Below, one piece after another: positions 18,491 through 28,049 of a DNA stretch of 64,000 nt. The DNA is from Mangrovibacter phragmitis (GTDB lineage Bacteria > Pseudomonadota > Gammaproteobacteria > Enterobacterales > Enterobacteriaceae), in assembly GCF_001655675.1 (NCBI RefSeq), contig NZ_LYRP01000001.1:806001-870000 (forward strand), in the 5' to 3' direction. Position 1 is the first letter of the stretch. Every line of letters starts with the position of its first letter. The translations under genes were made by a program, and so were the position numbers. Below the pieces are notes generated by a model, which searched no databases, was not told the DNA's origin, and saw nothing but the letters and a program-made list of their open reading frames with translations.

Positions 18491-19806
18491 TTTATTTCCT
18501 TATTGTACTTCCGCATTGGCGTATTACCCGCTATCCCCAAACCAAGCATGACAGCTAAAGCTATCATTTGATGTTGTTCACCAATCAACCCAAAGTTTTC
18601 ACCGAAACCATGAGCAAACTGCCACAACAGCACCATAAGAAGTGTATAACCTATATTTTTCTGTTCTTCGTTAGTTATGTTTGAGATAGCTCGCAAGGCG
18701 ACTTTTACGCAAGCCAGCATAAATGCAACTCCCATAAGTGATGCCAACACACCGGATTTTGACCATAAGTAAATCAGTGTGTTATGAGGAGGGAGAAAAT
18801 AGTCCGTGTGCTTACTGTAATCCACTTTCCAGCCACCAAACCCTTGGCCCATAATAGGGTTTTTAATAAATTCCCCCAGGGCATAGCTCCATATCTGATA
18901 ACGTGTTTCAGCGGTTTCCGTTGATTGATGCAGAAAGCCATGTTGTTCCACAATACCACTAACAACCGCAACCATAATGAGTAATAAAGCAAACGTCCCA
19001 CCAGCCAATGTAACAACTAATCTACTGTTTTTATTTAATTTTAAGTAGAAAACAAAAAGTGGGATTAATACAGCAAATAAAACACCTGCTTTTGAGCCGG
19101 TAAAGAAAACTGAGATCCACAAAAAGAGAGCCATTAACAGTGAAATTCTCGATTTATGGACTTTAAAAATCCCCCATGCCATAAATGCACATACACCGAC
19201 ATAGCAGGCTGCTGCATTAGCATTGATAAATAGAACCCCACCCGCCTTCACGGGATCGTAGAAGTTATTCCTGACACCATTTAACAGGCCACTAAGAACA
19301 TTAGGCCCCATTAGGTAATTACTGACATGTGAAAGAACTATTGATAATTCCAACTGTTCATCAAGCCTGAACATTATTATTGTTACTGCCTGTAGACAAA
19401 CAGCGAATAACATTATATTGATAATTTTATACAATACTTCTCTATTATTACTGGCGAGATAGTACACAGAACAACTGATGATGATAAATTCAATATAATA
19501 TGCAATATCCCTTATCCCCATTGATTTATCTACTGACCAATACAAACTCACCGTACTAATACCAATTAATAATAGCAGTGAAATACTTGTTGGTTTCGCA
19601 AGAAAAACATTGGCGCTTTTAAAAAACTCTGGTAATAAGAGTGCAGGAAGAAGAAATGCAAGTGGGACATCAGACCCACCCAGTTGTACCAAATACAACT
19701 GGGGAACTGTGCAAACCAGTACCAAAAGCAACCGATGCTGTAAAGGTAGAGCAAGGCACAAGAAGAAAATAATCGCGCCTAATATCCCTAACAAAACTTC
19801 AATCAT
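18487..19806 (-). CDS. wzy: O-antigen polymerase Wzy
   Basis: A 439-residue polytopic protein with about eleven membrane segments and a large periplasmic loop in its C-terminal half, the layout of the Wzy/WaaL (O-antigen ligase-like) family. The loop carries RYQIWSYALGEFIKNPIMGQGFGGW and then PPHNTLIYLW, whose Arg, Gly-x-Gly-x-x and His-Asn match the family motif. In this position, between GDP-mannose genes and the glycosyltransferases, it should polymerise O-units on undecaprenyl pyrophosphate. The core ligase waaL belongs to the LPS core locus, so polymerase is the better call. It is the only candidate polymerase between galF and gnd. Confidence 0.88.
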   Translation of the reverse strand: MIEVLLGILGAIIFFLCLALPLQHRLLLVLVCTVPQLYLVQLGGSDVPLAFLLPALLLPEFFKSANVFLAKPTSISLLLLIGISTVSLYWSVDKSMGIRDIAYYIEFIIISCSVYYLASNNREVLYKIINIMLFAVCLQAVTIIMFRLDEQLELSIVLSHVSNYLMGPNVLSGLLNGVRNNFYDPVKAGGVLFINANAAACYVGVCAFMAWGIFKVHKSRISLLMALFLWISVFFTGSKAGVLFAVLIPLFVFYLKLNKNSRLVVTLAGGTFALLLIMVAVVSGIVEQHGFLHQSTETAETRYQIWSYALGEFIKNPIMGQGFGGWKVDYSKHTDYFLPPHNTLIYLWSKSGVLASLMGVAFMLACVKVALRAISNITNEEQKNIGYTLLMVLLWQFAHGFGENFGLIGEQHQMIALAVMLGLGIAGNTPMRKYNKEIK

Positions 19807-19842
19807 TTATATTTACCTGTGGGGTTTCACTAGTCAAATTCA

Positions 19843-21234
19843 TTAACTATTAATCAACAGAAGTAATTCATCCCGCTTGTTCTCCATCAATGCATAATCA
19901 CCTTTTGTCTCAATATTAAGACGAAGTAAAGGCTCAGTATTGGATGTACGCAGGTTAAAACGCCATTGTTCAAATGTAAGGCTCAACCCATCAGTGTAAT
20001 CAACTGAAATGGCATGGGGTAAATACTGCTGTTCAATTTTGGCAATCAACTGTACTGCATTGGATACCTTGCGATTGATTTCACCAGAAACAGGGAATTG
20101 CGCAATGCGTGCTTTTACCAATTCTCCCAGCGTTTTTCCGGTTGTCATGAGTAATTCAGCAACTAATAGCCAGGGGATCATCCCACTATCGCAGTATGCA
20201 AAATCGCGGAAATAGTGATGGGCACTCATTTCACCGCCATAAACTGCATTCTCTTTGCGCATTCTCTCTTTAATGAACGCATGCCCAGTTTTCGACATTA
20301 CAGGTACACCGCCATTTGCCGTCACTATATCAATAGTGTTCCATACCAGACGGGGATCATGAATGACTTTCTCACCTTTTTGTTTACGTAAAAAAGCTTC
20401 GGCTAATAATCCAACGATATAATACCCTTCAACAAAATTTGCGTTTTCATCAAATAAAAAGCAGCGGTCAAAGTCGCCGTCAAACGCAATTCCCATATCT
20501 GCGTTATTGGCTAACACCGCATTCGCAGTATCTTGCCGTGATTCTGGCAACAATGGATTGGGAATGCCATGTGGGAAAGTACCATCTGGATTATTGTGAA
20601 CTTTGATCAGTTGCACTGGCAATTTTGCATCAGCGAAACGTTTTTCCAGTTCATCAATTACATGTCCGGCAGCGCCATTACCAGAGTTGATAACCAGTTT
20701 TAGTGGCCTCTGTCTGAAATTATCAAAGTTCACATACCCCAGTAAGTGATCCACATAATCGCGCAGTATATCAATTTTTATGTACTGCCCAGGCCTGATA
20801 TTCGCATCAGACGTGAAGTTATTCTCTTCGGCAATACGTTGAATTTCATGCAGACCTGTATCACCACTTATCGGTTGGGCACCCTGGCGAACCAATTTCA
20901 TCCCATTGTAGTTAATAGGATTATGACTCGCCGTTACTTCAATACCGCCGTCCATTTCCAGGTGAAAAGTTGCAAAATAGATTTCTTCTGTGCCCGATAA
21001 ACCAATATCGAAGACATCACAACCTGCATCCATCAGGCCTCGGGCAAGCGCCATTTTGAGCGACTCACTGGTTTCGCGCACATCGCCCCCCAACACGACC
21101 TTTTTCGGTTTCAGGCATTGTGCGTAAGCACGGCCAATGCGCCATGCTATATCTTCATTAAGCTCAGTACCTAATTTCCCACGGATATCATAGGCTTTAA
21201 AACAGGTTAGTTTTTGTTGTTGTTTATTGTCCAT
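19843..21234 (-). CDS. manB: Phosphomannomutase ManB (O-antigen copy)
   Basis: Converts mannose 6-phosphate to mannose 1-phosphate, the step before ManC, in the cytoplasm. The 463-residue protein has the phosphohexomutase motifs in order: catalytic Ser loop [13 protein letters not shown], metal-binding [12 protein letters not shown], sugar-binding [10 protein letters not shown] and phosphate-binding [12 protein letters not shown]. It follows manC with no gap (stop and start adjoin). It is a paralogue of cpsG at 31084 in this window, clearly similar but with many substitutions and more AT-rich codons, so there is no sign of recent gene conversion between the two. Confidence 0.96.
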   Translation of the reverse strand: MDNKQQQKLTCFKAYDIRGKLGTELNEDIAWRIGRAYAQCLKPKKVVLGGDVRETSESLKMALARGLMDAGCDVFDIGLSGTEEIYFATFHLEMDGGIEVTASHNPINYNGMKLVRQGAQPISGDTGLHEIQRIAEENNFTSDANIRPGQYIKIDILRDYVDHLLGYVNFDNFRQRPLKLVINSGNGAAGHVIDELEKRFADAKLPVQLIKVHNNPDGTFPHGIPNPLLPESRQDTANAVLANNADMGIAFDGDFDRCFLFDENANFVEGYYIVGLLAEAFLRKQKGEKVIHDPRLVWNTIDIVTANGGVPVMSKTGHAFIKERMRKENAVYGGEMSAHHYFRDFAYCDSGMIPWLLVAELLMTTGKTLGELVKARIAQFPVSGEINRKVSNAVQLIAKIEQQYLPHAISVDYTDGLSLTFEQWRFNLRTSNTEPLLRLNIETKGDYALMENKRDELLLLINS

Positions 21235-22632
21235 TTACTGAATCCTTTGAACATCATCTTCACCTAAATAACTACCAAACTGGATTTCCAAAACTTCCAG
21301 GTTAATTTTCCCGGGATTTGAGAGCTTATGTTTCTTACCTACGGGAATAGTCGTTGATTCATTCTCTGTAAGGAAAAATGCATTGTTATCTACCAGAATA
21401 GAAGCTGTGCCTGTCAGCACCACCCAATGCTCAAGCCGGTGGTGATGTAACTGTAGGGAAAGTTCTCCACCAGGGATAATTGTGATGCGATTGACTTTAT
21501 AGCGGGTATTCATCACCAGGGTTTCAACATGGCCCCACGGTAAATAACGTGTTGGATGTTCCCGGAATTCGCTGCGTGACTGTGATTTCAGGTATTCAAC
21601 AACCACTTTTACATCCTGGACACTGTCTTTGTTAGAGACAAGCAATGCGTCTTTTGTATTCACAATAACCAAATCGCTGACACCCAACGTGGCCGTTAAT
21701 TTATCCTCACTGCGGATATAACAGTCACGCGTATTGTGGGCAAATACATCCCCGGTAAGCGCATTCCCATTGCTATCATGATTAGAGGTTTCCCACAGTG
21801 CTGACCAGGAGCCTACATCATTCCAGCCAGCATCCATAGCAGCAACAATACCTGCCTGCGTATGTTCCATAACTGCATAATCAATGGAATTTGAAGGGCA
21901 TTTTGAAAATATGTCTTTGTTGAGTTTGATAAAATCTAAATCACTGACAGGTTGCATCATTGCACTACGGCAGGCGTCCAGGATTTCCGGGCAATATGCG
22001 CTCACTTCCTGTAGATAGACCGAAGCCCGGAACATGAACATGCCGCTATTCCACAAGTATTCACCACTATCAAGATACGCTTGTGCTGTAGATAAATCGG
22101 GCTTTTCAACAAAACGTCTGATTTTCCACGCAGTTGCTTCCCCAACTTGCTGCATATCTCCGCGTTGGATATAGCCATAGCCAGTTTCCGGCTGCCCTGG
22201 AACAATACCAAACGTAACCAGTTTCCCTTGCTCAGCAAACGGAATGGAATTACGGATTACAGAATGAAAAGTGTCTTCATCCTCAATCAGATGGTCGGCT
22301 GCGAGTACTAATAGAATTGGATCCTCACCCATGCGTATAGCATGCAATGCAGCAAGAGTAATAGCGGGAGCCGTGTTACGACCAACAGGTTCAAGAATAA
22401 TATTACCAGCCAGCTTATTCAGTTGCCTGAGTTGTTCAGCGACCAGGAACCGGTGATCTTCATTACAGATAACAATAGGATCCTCAACGGCTAACCCCTC
22501 AAGGCGGGAAATCGTGTTTTGTAACATCGATCCCCCCTGGTGAAATGACAGAAATTGCTTGGGCTGCAATTCTCGGGACATCGGCCATAACCGACTTCCT
22601 GTTCCCCCTGCCATAACAACTGGAAGTAACAT
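21235..22632 (-). CDS. manC: Mannose-1-phosphate guanylyltransferase ManC (O-antigen copy)
   Basis: Makes GDP-mannose from mannose 1-phosphate and GTP. The N-terminal nucleotidyltransferase domain has MAGGTGSRLWPMSRELQPKQF and FVEKPDLSTAQAYL; the C-terminal cupin domain has the LHHHRLEHWVVLTGTA block of type II mannose-6-phosphate isomerase/GMP proteins. The start is placed at the Met followed by LLPVVMAGG, because an AGGAGAAGG ribosome site is just upstream; a longer frame from 22659 would add nine residues absent from the family. It is the first gene of the O-antigen operon, 50 bases after the ops element. The paralogue cpsB lies at 32529. Confidence 0.96.
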   Translation of the reverse strand: MLLPVVMAGGTGSRLWPMSRELQPKQFLSFHQGGSMLQNTISRLEGLAVEDPIVICNEDHRFLVAEQLRQLNKLAGNIILEPVGRNTAPAITLAALHAIRMGEDPILLVLAADHLIEDEDTFHSVIRNSIPFAEQGKLVTFGIVPGQPETGYGYIQRGDMQQVGEATAWKIRRFVEKPDLSTAQAYLDSGEYLWNSGMFMFRASVYLQEVSAYCPEILDACRSAMMQPVSDLDFIKLNKDIFSKCPSNSIDYAVMEHTQAGIVAAMDAGWNDVGSWSALWETSNHDSNGNALTGDVFAHNTRDCYIRSEDKLTATLGVSDLVIVNTKDALLVSNKDSVQDVKVVVEYLKSQSRSEFREHPTRYLPWGHVETLVMNTRYKVNRITIIPGGELSLQLHHHRLEHWVVLTGTASILVDNNAFFLTENESTTIPVGKKHKLSNPGKINLEVLEIQFGSYLGEDDVQRIQ

Positions 22633-22682
22633 CCTTCTTCTCCTGCTTTCTTCAATCAAGACTGGCTTGTGTGTAAAAAAGG

Positions 22683-22719
22683 CACGCTACCGCCCCTGGC
22701 TTACGCTACCAGAAGCAAC
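22683..22719 (-). promoter_or_regulatory. JUMPstart with ops element upstream of the O-antigen operon
   Basis: On the minus strand the ops core GGCGGTAGCGTG occupies 22694-22683, preceded by CTGGTAGCGTAAGCCAGG, which matches the JUMPstart consensus apart from a two-base deletion. RfaH is recruited to RNA polymerase paused at ops and suppresses polarity in long surface-polysaccharide operons. The element lies 50 bases before manC, as expected. Confidence 0.92.
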
Positions 22720-22842
22720 AGGCGCAAATTGGCAGCGTAACCACATCTTCCATTTAGGTTAAGGTCACGCCATGTAGATTAGGGCATAAAGCAGAGTCCG
22801 TCCTGGAATCTGAAGATAAATTTTTCTGGTGTTATATAAGAG

Positions 22843-22875
22843 AAAAAGACCACCCTGAAAGCATCAAGGTAGTCT
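22843..22875 (-). terminator. Terminator after galF
   Basis: On the minus strand AGACTACC pairs with GGTGGTCT (one T-G wobble) around a 12-base loop, followed by TTTTTCTC. It lies 32 bases past the galF stop and shows that the O-antigen operon must have its own promoter between here and the JUMPstart. Confidence 0.75.
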
Positions 22876-22906
22876 CTTCAAGTGACTGCATCAGTTAAGC
22901 TGGCAA

Positions 22907-23806
22907 TCAGCCATTCGCTTCCAACATCTTCTCAATGCTCTTACGGAACTTCTGCCCTTCTTTCAGGTTGCGCAGCCCGTAGTTCACAAATGCCTGCATA
23001 TAGCCCATTTTCTTGCCGCAGTCGTAGCTTTCGCCTGTCATCAGGGTGGCTTCAACTGGCTGGGTCTGGTTCAGTTCGGCAATGGCGTCGGTAAGCTGAA
23101 TACGGCCCCAGGCACCAGGCTGAGTACGGGCGAGAATTGGCCAGATATCGGCAGAGAGCACATAGCGGCCAACGGCCATCAGGTCTGATTCCAGCGCCTG
23201 AGGCTCGTCTGGCTTCTCGATAAAGTCCACAATACGGCTGACTTTACCTTCGTTTTCCAGCGGCTCTTCGGTTTTGATAATGGAGTATTGCGATAAATCG
23301 CCGTCCATACGTTTTGCCAGCACCTGGCTGCGGCCATGCTCATTGAAGCGGGCAATCATGGCAGCAAGGTTGTAACGCAACGGGTCTGCACTGGCGTTGT
23401 CAATCACCACGTCTGGCAGAACCACAACAAACGGGTTATCCCCAATGGTTGGGTGGGCGCACATAATAGAGTGCCCCAGGCCAAGGGGTTGTGCCTGGCG
23501 AACGTTCATAATGGTTACGCCTGGCGGGCAAATAGACTGAACTTCAGCAAGCAACTGGCGTTTTACACGCTGTTCCAGCAGGGCTTCAAGCTCATAGGAA
23601 GTATCGAAGTGGTTTTCTACGGCATTCTTTGAGGAATGGGTAACCAGAACAATCTCTTTGATCCCTGCGGCCACAATCTCATCGACAATATATTGAATCA
23701 TGGGTTTGTCGACGATAGGCAGCATTTCTTTAGGAATTGCCTTAGTGGCTGGCAACATTGCCATTCCTAAACCGGCTACCGGAATAACGGCCTTCAAATT
23801 ACTCAT
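22907..23806 (-). CDS. galF: GalF, UDP-glucose pyrophosphorylase-like regulatory protein
   Basis: A 299-residue homologue of GalU that is reported to modulate UDP-glucose synthesis and marks the 5' border of enterobacterial O-antigen loci. It has the nucleotidyltransferase start [24 protein letters not shown], in which the Gly-x-Gly-Thr-Arg of GalU is changed to Gly-Leu-Gly-Met-Ala-Met, the usual GalF difference. The start at the inner Met (SNLKAV) is backed by GGGAG just upstream and by the family's length. Composition returns to the higher GC of the core chromosome here. Confidence 0.97.
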   Translation of the reverse strand: MSNLKAVIPVAGLGMAMLPATKAIPKEMLPIVDKPMIQYIVDEIVAAGIKEIVLVTHSSKNAVENHFDTSYELEALLEQRVKRQLLAEVQSICPPGVTIMNVRQAQPLGLGHSIMCAHPTIGDNPFVVVLPDVVIDNASADPLRYNLAAMIARFNEHGRSQVLAKRMDGDLSQYSIIKTEEPLENEGKVSRIVDFIEKPDEPQALESDLMAVGRYVLSADIWPILARTQPGAWGRIQLTDAIAELNQTQPVEATLMTGESYDCGKKMGYMQAFVNYGLRNLKEGQKFRKSIEKMLEANG

Positions 23807-23834
23807 GTTCACTCCCACCTCATCTGGTTGAGGA

Positions 23835-23868
23835 ATTATAGTCCTTTGGCACTATCGTGCCAGCACGT
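23835..23868 (-). promoter_or_regulatory. Probable galF promoter with an internal palindrome
   Basis: On the minus strand a perfect -10 box TATAAT (23840-23835) is preceded by CTGGCA 17 bases upstream as a weak -35. The inverted repeat TGGCAC-N4-GTGCCA at 23847-23862 lies in the spacer and touches the -35, a position where a bound regulator would block polymerase. The start codon follows about 30 bases after the -10. Confidence 0.5.
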
Positions 23869-23999
23869 TTTGTTAATAGTGCCTGGCTCGCCATCTTAGC
23901 GCCCGGCACAATCGAAATAAATTGAAAAATTTGCTTTTCAGCATTATCCGTACAGGGCATAACCAGTTGTCATGCCAGCAGTGCCAATATTGGCAGTAA

Positions 24000-25406
24000 C
24001 TAAGCGCCATCATGGTGTGGCAGAGCAAAATTCAGTTGATTAGTGTTCACATGCATTTGGTCAATACGGTCAATATCCACCGAAGCGGCGCCATGGGTGT
24101 CAACCGCATGCACATTAGCCATGGATAACAGCGTGTCTTCCCGCGCCGAAAAGTGCCCACGGACATCTTTACGCAAATCGAAATGCAATTTTAATGCCGG
24201 GCCGTCTGCCCGGTCGCGAACCACGTTGATATCGCGCAAAAACAGGTGCTGCGGCTTGTTATGCAACTCTACCCCGGCCTGTTGAATATCCAGGTTAGTT
24301 ATCGCCACAAACGAAGTCTCGTTACCGGAAGAAATTTGAATGCCACGCAGCGGAAGTTTTGCCTGGCGGTTATCCAGCCGCACGTCATTCAGTTTGAAAT
24401 TCTGTGGAATAGATAAATACTTGCCGCGCACAGTACCGTAACCAATCAGCATACCTGCGCTATTCACCATATCTATGTTATCTATCACGAAATCATCACA
24501 ACCATAAATAGCGACGGTGGCGTTATCAATACCCGCTGTGCGGCTGAACAGTGGGCTGATATTGCGTGCTTTCACATTGCGAATCACAAAGTGTTTGCCG
24601 TTTTCCACATGCACTAACTGGCGGCAGTTACTGCCGGTAATATTCGCCACCACAAAACGTTTTACCGTCTGGCTTTCCGGGTACTTGTTGTCATAGGTAC
24701 TGCCCGCAAGCCCAATACCAATGCCCCAGTTAATTTTACCGTTGGTGCAGTTAATGTTGTCGATAACATGGTCAGAAATGACAATATCGCTGTCGTTAAT
24801 GGCGACATTCCATTCCACGGCATCGCCCTGCAAGTCATTAAACCGGCAGTTGGTAATGCGCACGCCTGTCATCTGGTTATGGAACCCCTGGCGCAGAATG
24901 GCATAGTTAGCGTGGTGAACATGCAGGTTATCTATGGTGAGGTCACGCATTTTTCCGGGGTTACGCCCGCCAATATAAATCTGCATTATCGGGCCGAAAC
25001 CGGTCATTTCCAGGCCGCTGATTTTGTTCCCTGAACCCCGCACATCGAGAATAACATTGTGCAAATGGCCGCCGTTTTGCCCTGTTATATGGCAGCCATC
25101 CTGCAACACAAACCGGCCTTTGCCACTGCCTTTAATTTCACCGCTCACCAGCAACTTTTTATTGGTGGGGATAAACACCGCGCTGTTGAAGTCGTCGCAG
25201 GTGAGTCCGGCGGGAACCTCCACTACATCCGCTGCGGCAAATGCCTGCGTAAAGGCTTCCGGCCAGTTGCTCTGGTAAAAGTTTTTGACACTCACTGTAG
25301 ATGTGCCCGTGGCGCGGGCATAACGGGAAAGGAGTGGTAAGGAAGCCAGTGCTGCGCCGGTCTGGATTAACCGGCGGCGGGAAAGCGTTGATTTAAGTAC
25401 AGGCAT
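24000..25406 (-). CDS. wcaM: Colanic acid biosynthesis protein WcaM, Tat-exported beta-helix protein
   Basis: Last gene of the colanic acid operon. The 468-residue product has a twin-arginine signal ([19 protein letters not shown], about residues 8-26) ending near YARA, so it should be folded before export to the periplasm. The rest is rich in short Asn- and Gly-rich strands ([35 protein letters not shown]) as in right-handed parallel beta-helix proteins of the pectate-lyase type, and it matches E. coli WcaM along its full length. Its precise role is unknown; a lyase or polymer-binding role is only inferred from the fold. A perfect 14-base palindrome lies just after its stop (23982-23995). 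Confidence 0.95.
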   Translation of the reverse strand: MPVLKSTLSRRRLIQTGAALASLPLLSRYARATGTSTVSVKNFYQSNWPEAFTQAFAAADVVEVPAGLTCDDFNSAVFIPTNKKLLVSGEIKGSGKGRFVLQDGCHITGQNGGHLHNVILDVRGSGNKISGLEMTGFGPIMQIYIGGRNPGKMRDLTIDNLHVHHANYAILRQGFHNQMTGVRITNCRFNDLQGDAVEWNVAINDSDIVISDHVIDNINCTNGKINWGIGIGLAGSTYDNKYPESQTVKRFVVANITGSNCRQLVHVENGKHFVIRNVKARNISPLFSRTAGIDNATVAIYGCDDFVIDNIDMVNSAGMLIGYGTVRGKYLSIPQNFKLNDVRLDNRQAKLPLRGIQISSGNETSFVAITNLDIQQAGVELHNKPQHLFLRDINVVRDRADGPALKLHFDLRKDVRGHFSAREDTLLSMANVHAVDTHGAASVDIDRIDQMHVNTNQLNFALPHHDGA

Positions 25407-25423
25407 AAATCCTCAGTTTCGGT

Positions 25424-26644
25424 TTACAGCGTTTGCAACAGGTCGGCAAGCTGGCGATAAATACGCTGCTGGTTAAACTCGCCTTCCACTTTAGCGCGGG
25501 CGCGGGCCAGTACCGGCCCCAGTTCCGCTTCACCTACATGGGCAAAAGCCTGCAGCCTGTCGGCCAGAGCTTCGGCATCGTGCTCCGGCACCAGCCAGCC
25601 AGATTCACCGGATTCAATCAGTTCAGGAATACCGCTGTGCAGGGTAGAAACCACCGGGATCCCCACAGCCATTGCTTCCATTAATGCTACCGGTATCCCT
25701 TCCATGTCGCCGTCTGCGCCTGTTACCGAAGGCAATAAAAACAAGTCGGCTTCATCCAGCATGGCTTTCACTTCGTGGCTGGGTTTAAACCCTGGCATAA
25801 AGACCTGGTCGTCAAGCTGGAATTGTTCAATCAGGGTTTTCAGGCGGCGTTCCCACGGGCCAATGCCCAAAATATGGTAGCGGAACGGTACACCGCGCGC
25901 TTTCAGAATACGGCAGGCTTCAATAGCGACATGCAGCCCTTTTTTCTCGGTAAGCCGGGCCACAGAAATAATGGACAATGGTGTGCCGGGTACTTTCAGT
26001 GGGCGACGGGAAAATTTCTCCATATCTACGCCCATGCGGGAAACTGTGATTTTGCCTGGCGGGCAGCCCATGTCTTTCAGGCGGCTGGCCCACAGCTCGC
26101 TGATTGGCAGCATCATGTCGCCACGGTTAAACAGTTGCTGGTATTCCGGGGTGTAATGTTGCAGCACTTCACGGTGGGAGATATCAATACCATGGAAAAC
26201 GGTGGCGATTTTGCCGTGCAGCACCCCCAGTTCACGCAGTTTCGCGGCACTGACACCCGCCGGGCCAAAGTGGGCAATGAACACGTCGGCTGTAATGGGT
26301 TCAGGCAGGCCACCGCACACTGCAGACAAAATCAGGTTGCGGGCTTCGTTGCCATAGCGCTTCATGTTGAGCGCCCGCCAGGTGCTGGCTCGCCCCAGGC
26401 CTTTCAGGGTTTGCGACAGCCGGTATTTCATTTTGGCACCGCGCCCTTCGGGTTCATCCAGCAGGTAGTGGGTTTTCGCCGCCAGATTATACTGGGTGTA
26501 AGCCGCATGGGTGTTTTTGGTGTCTCCCTTCGCCAGGGAGACAATTTCCACTTCGTAGCCCATTTCTATAAAGGCGACGATTTGGTTGAGTACAAAAGTT
26601 TCCGAAGCAAGGGGAAACTTCAGCAAAAAGAAGCAAACTTTCAT
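25424..26644 (-). CDS. wcaL: Colanic acid glycosyltransferase WcaL
   Basis: A GT4 enzyme of 406 residues that adds a sugar to the colanic acid unit; in E. coli it is thought to act late in assembly of the side branch. It has the KVCFFLLKFPLASETFVLNQ start, the FIAHFGPAGVSAAKLRE and VFHGIDIS motifs, and the donor domain SVARLTEKKGLHVAIEA with DMEGIPVALMEAMAVGIPVV. It follows wcaK with three bases between stop and start. Confidence 0.95.
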   Translation of the reverse strand: MKVCFFLLKFPLASETFVLNQIVAFIEMGYEVEIVSLAKGDTKNTHAAYTQYNLAAKTHYLLDEPEGRGAKMKYRLSQTLKGLGRASTWRALNMKRYGNEARNLILSAVCGGLPEPITADVFIAHFGPAGVSAAKLRELGVLHGKIATVFHGIDISHREVLQHYTPEYQQLFNRGDMMLPISELWASRLKDMGCPPGKITVSRMGVDMEKFSRRPLKVPGTPLSIISVARLTEKKGLHVAIEACRILKARGVPFRYHILGIGPWERRLKTLIEQFQLDDQVFMPGFKPSHEVKAMLDEADLFLLPSVTGADGDMEGIPVALMEAMAVGIPVVSTLHSGIPELIESGESGWLVPEHDAEALADRLQAFAHVGEAELGPVLARARAKVEGEFNQQRIYRQLADLLQTL

Positions 26645-26647
26645 GGT

Positions 26648-27928
26648 TTATCTGGCCTCTCGTACCCGGTCAATCACGCTTTTCACCATGGCCATGCCAC
26701 TGGCGCGCTCGGCATCCACCGCCGGTTTAAGCCGGTTATTCAGGCGGTCGAGCTGGCCCAGGGTATCTGCCACTAATCCGGCCAGCGAACCATCCAGCAA
26801 CTGGCGAATATCAACTGCCATTTCTGGCAAGCCCAGTTGCTGCATAATGCCGGCGGATTTATGTTCATAGTTGATGGCAATCGCCGGGGTGCCAAAGTTC
26901 ATGGAGATAATGGCGGAGTGCAGGCGGGTGCCCACTGTCAGCGAACAGGCGCCAAGGATTTTGCCCATTTCCAGGTCGTTCAGTTCATCCATAACTACAT
27001 GGTAGTTTTCTGGCTGGTTTACATAAGCTGCCAGTTTCAGCGCCACCATGCGGTCATCTTTGTTGTAACTGTCAATGCCGGTACAGGTAGATAACGCCAC
27101 CACCTGGAAGCCCTGGTCAATAATGCGGTTCACTACGTTGGCGAACGCCTGTTCATAGGCTTGCTGGGTGGTGCCAAGGCGCTTGTCGAACGGAGCCAGT
27201 TCACGCAACGTGACGGCAACCGTTGGTTTTTTCCCGATGGTACTCAGCCAGTGCTGAACAGCGTAGCTGGGGGCAAAACTGTCAACCTGGTGGTCTACCA
27301 GCCAGGCGGTGTCTACCCCGGCTTCTACTTTGCGGATGTCAATGTTGCTTTGCTTCATCAAATCCAGACTAACGGATTCACGCAAAATCAGTGCATCACA
27401 ATGGCTGAACACATAGTTTGCCAGTTGATTAAACTGCGGGTCCTGGAATGGGCCCACACTGTGGCCAATCATATATACTGGCTTTTTCGCCATCAGGCTG
27501 CACAGCGCATGTTCAAACTGAGGCACACCGTACAGGTCGACAAAGAAAGAGCCGCCCACCTGAATAATGGCGTCGTACTCTTTAAGAGCGCTAACAAAGT
27601 CAGTAAACCCGCGCGGCAGTGTGATGTTGCGCATGCGCCCGGTGTTGGTCACTTTTGCCAGTAACACCTGGTGCTGGTAGCGGCGGCGCAGTACTTTTTT
27701 CACCCGTCCCATCAGGCCGCTGGCGCTCAGGTGTTGTTTCATTTGTTTGTATAGTGGGTCGCTCATTACTGGCCTGTCCAGCAACCATGCGGAACTGACA
27801 GGGTAACGGCTCATGACATCCACATCGGCCTCGGGCGCAGTGGTGGCAATGGCATCAATCAGTCCACGTAAAATGGCACTGTCGCCACGGTTACCACAGG
27901 TGTGATTGCCAAGAATCAGTAATTTCAT
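26648..27928 (-). CDS. wcaK: Colanic acid pyruvyltransferase WcaK
   Basis: A 426-residue protein of the polysaccharide pyruvyl transferase family (CsaB/AmsJ type), thought to add the pyruvate ketal to the terminal galactose of the colanic acid side chain using phosphoenolpyruvate. Family features are the start LILGNHTCGNRGDSAILRGL, the central IQVGGSFFVDLYG block, and VGTRLHSAIISMNFGTPAIAINYEHK near the C-terminus. AGAGG lies before the ATG. A 121-base gap with two hairpins separates it from wzxC. Confidence 0.95.
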   Translation of the reverse strand: MKLLILGNHTCGNRGDSAILRGLIDAIATTAPEADVDVMSRYPVSSAWLLDRPVMSDPLYKQMKQHLSASGLMGRVKKVLRRRYQHQVLLAKVTNTGRMRNITLPRGFTDFVSALKEYDAIIQVGGSFFVDLYGVPQFEHALCSLMAKKPVYMIGHSVGPFQDPQFNQLANYVFSHCDALILRESVSLDLMKQSNIDIRKVEAGVDTAWLVDHQVDSFAPSYAVQHWLSTIGKKPTVAVTLRELAPFDKRLGTTQQAYEQAFANVVNRIIDQGFQVVALSTCTGIDSYNKDDRMVALKLAAYVNQPENYHVVMDELNDLEMGKILGACSLTVGTRLHSAIISMNFGTPAIAINYEHKSAGIMQQLGLPEMAVDIRQLLDGSLAGLVADTLGQLDRLNNRLKPAVDAERASGMAMVKSVIDRVREAR

Positions 27929-27962
27929 ACAGACCTCTTAATGGGGTTCTTCCGTTCAGCAT

Positions 27963-28047
27963 CGGGGTGTCCTCACCCCGCCCGAAATCCGGGAACATGC
28001 CTAAAGTAAAAAATCAGGGGAAATCAGCCAGGTGAGCAGTCCACCTG
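27963..28047 (-). other. Two hairpins in the wzxC-wcaK intergenic gap
   Basis: CGGGGTG-TCCT-CACCCCG at 27963-27980 and CAGGTG-N7-CACCTG at 28029-28047 are clear stem-loops in the only large gap of the distal operon. Neither is followed by a strong T-run, so they may act in RNA processing or mild attenuation, not in full termination. Confidence 0.45.
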
Positions 28048-28049
28048 CG

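Noticed and set aside
25775-26776. 333-codon plus-strand open frame opposite wcaL
   Set aside because: Shadow of wcaL, crossing into wcaK; composition is typical of an antisense frame and no motif is recognisable.
27960-27985. Rho-independent terminator in the wzxC-wcaK gap
   Set aside because: The stem is good but there is no T-run on the minus strand, so termination cannot be claimed.
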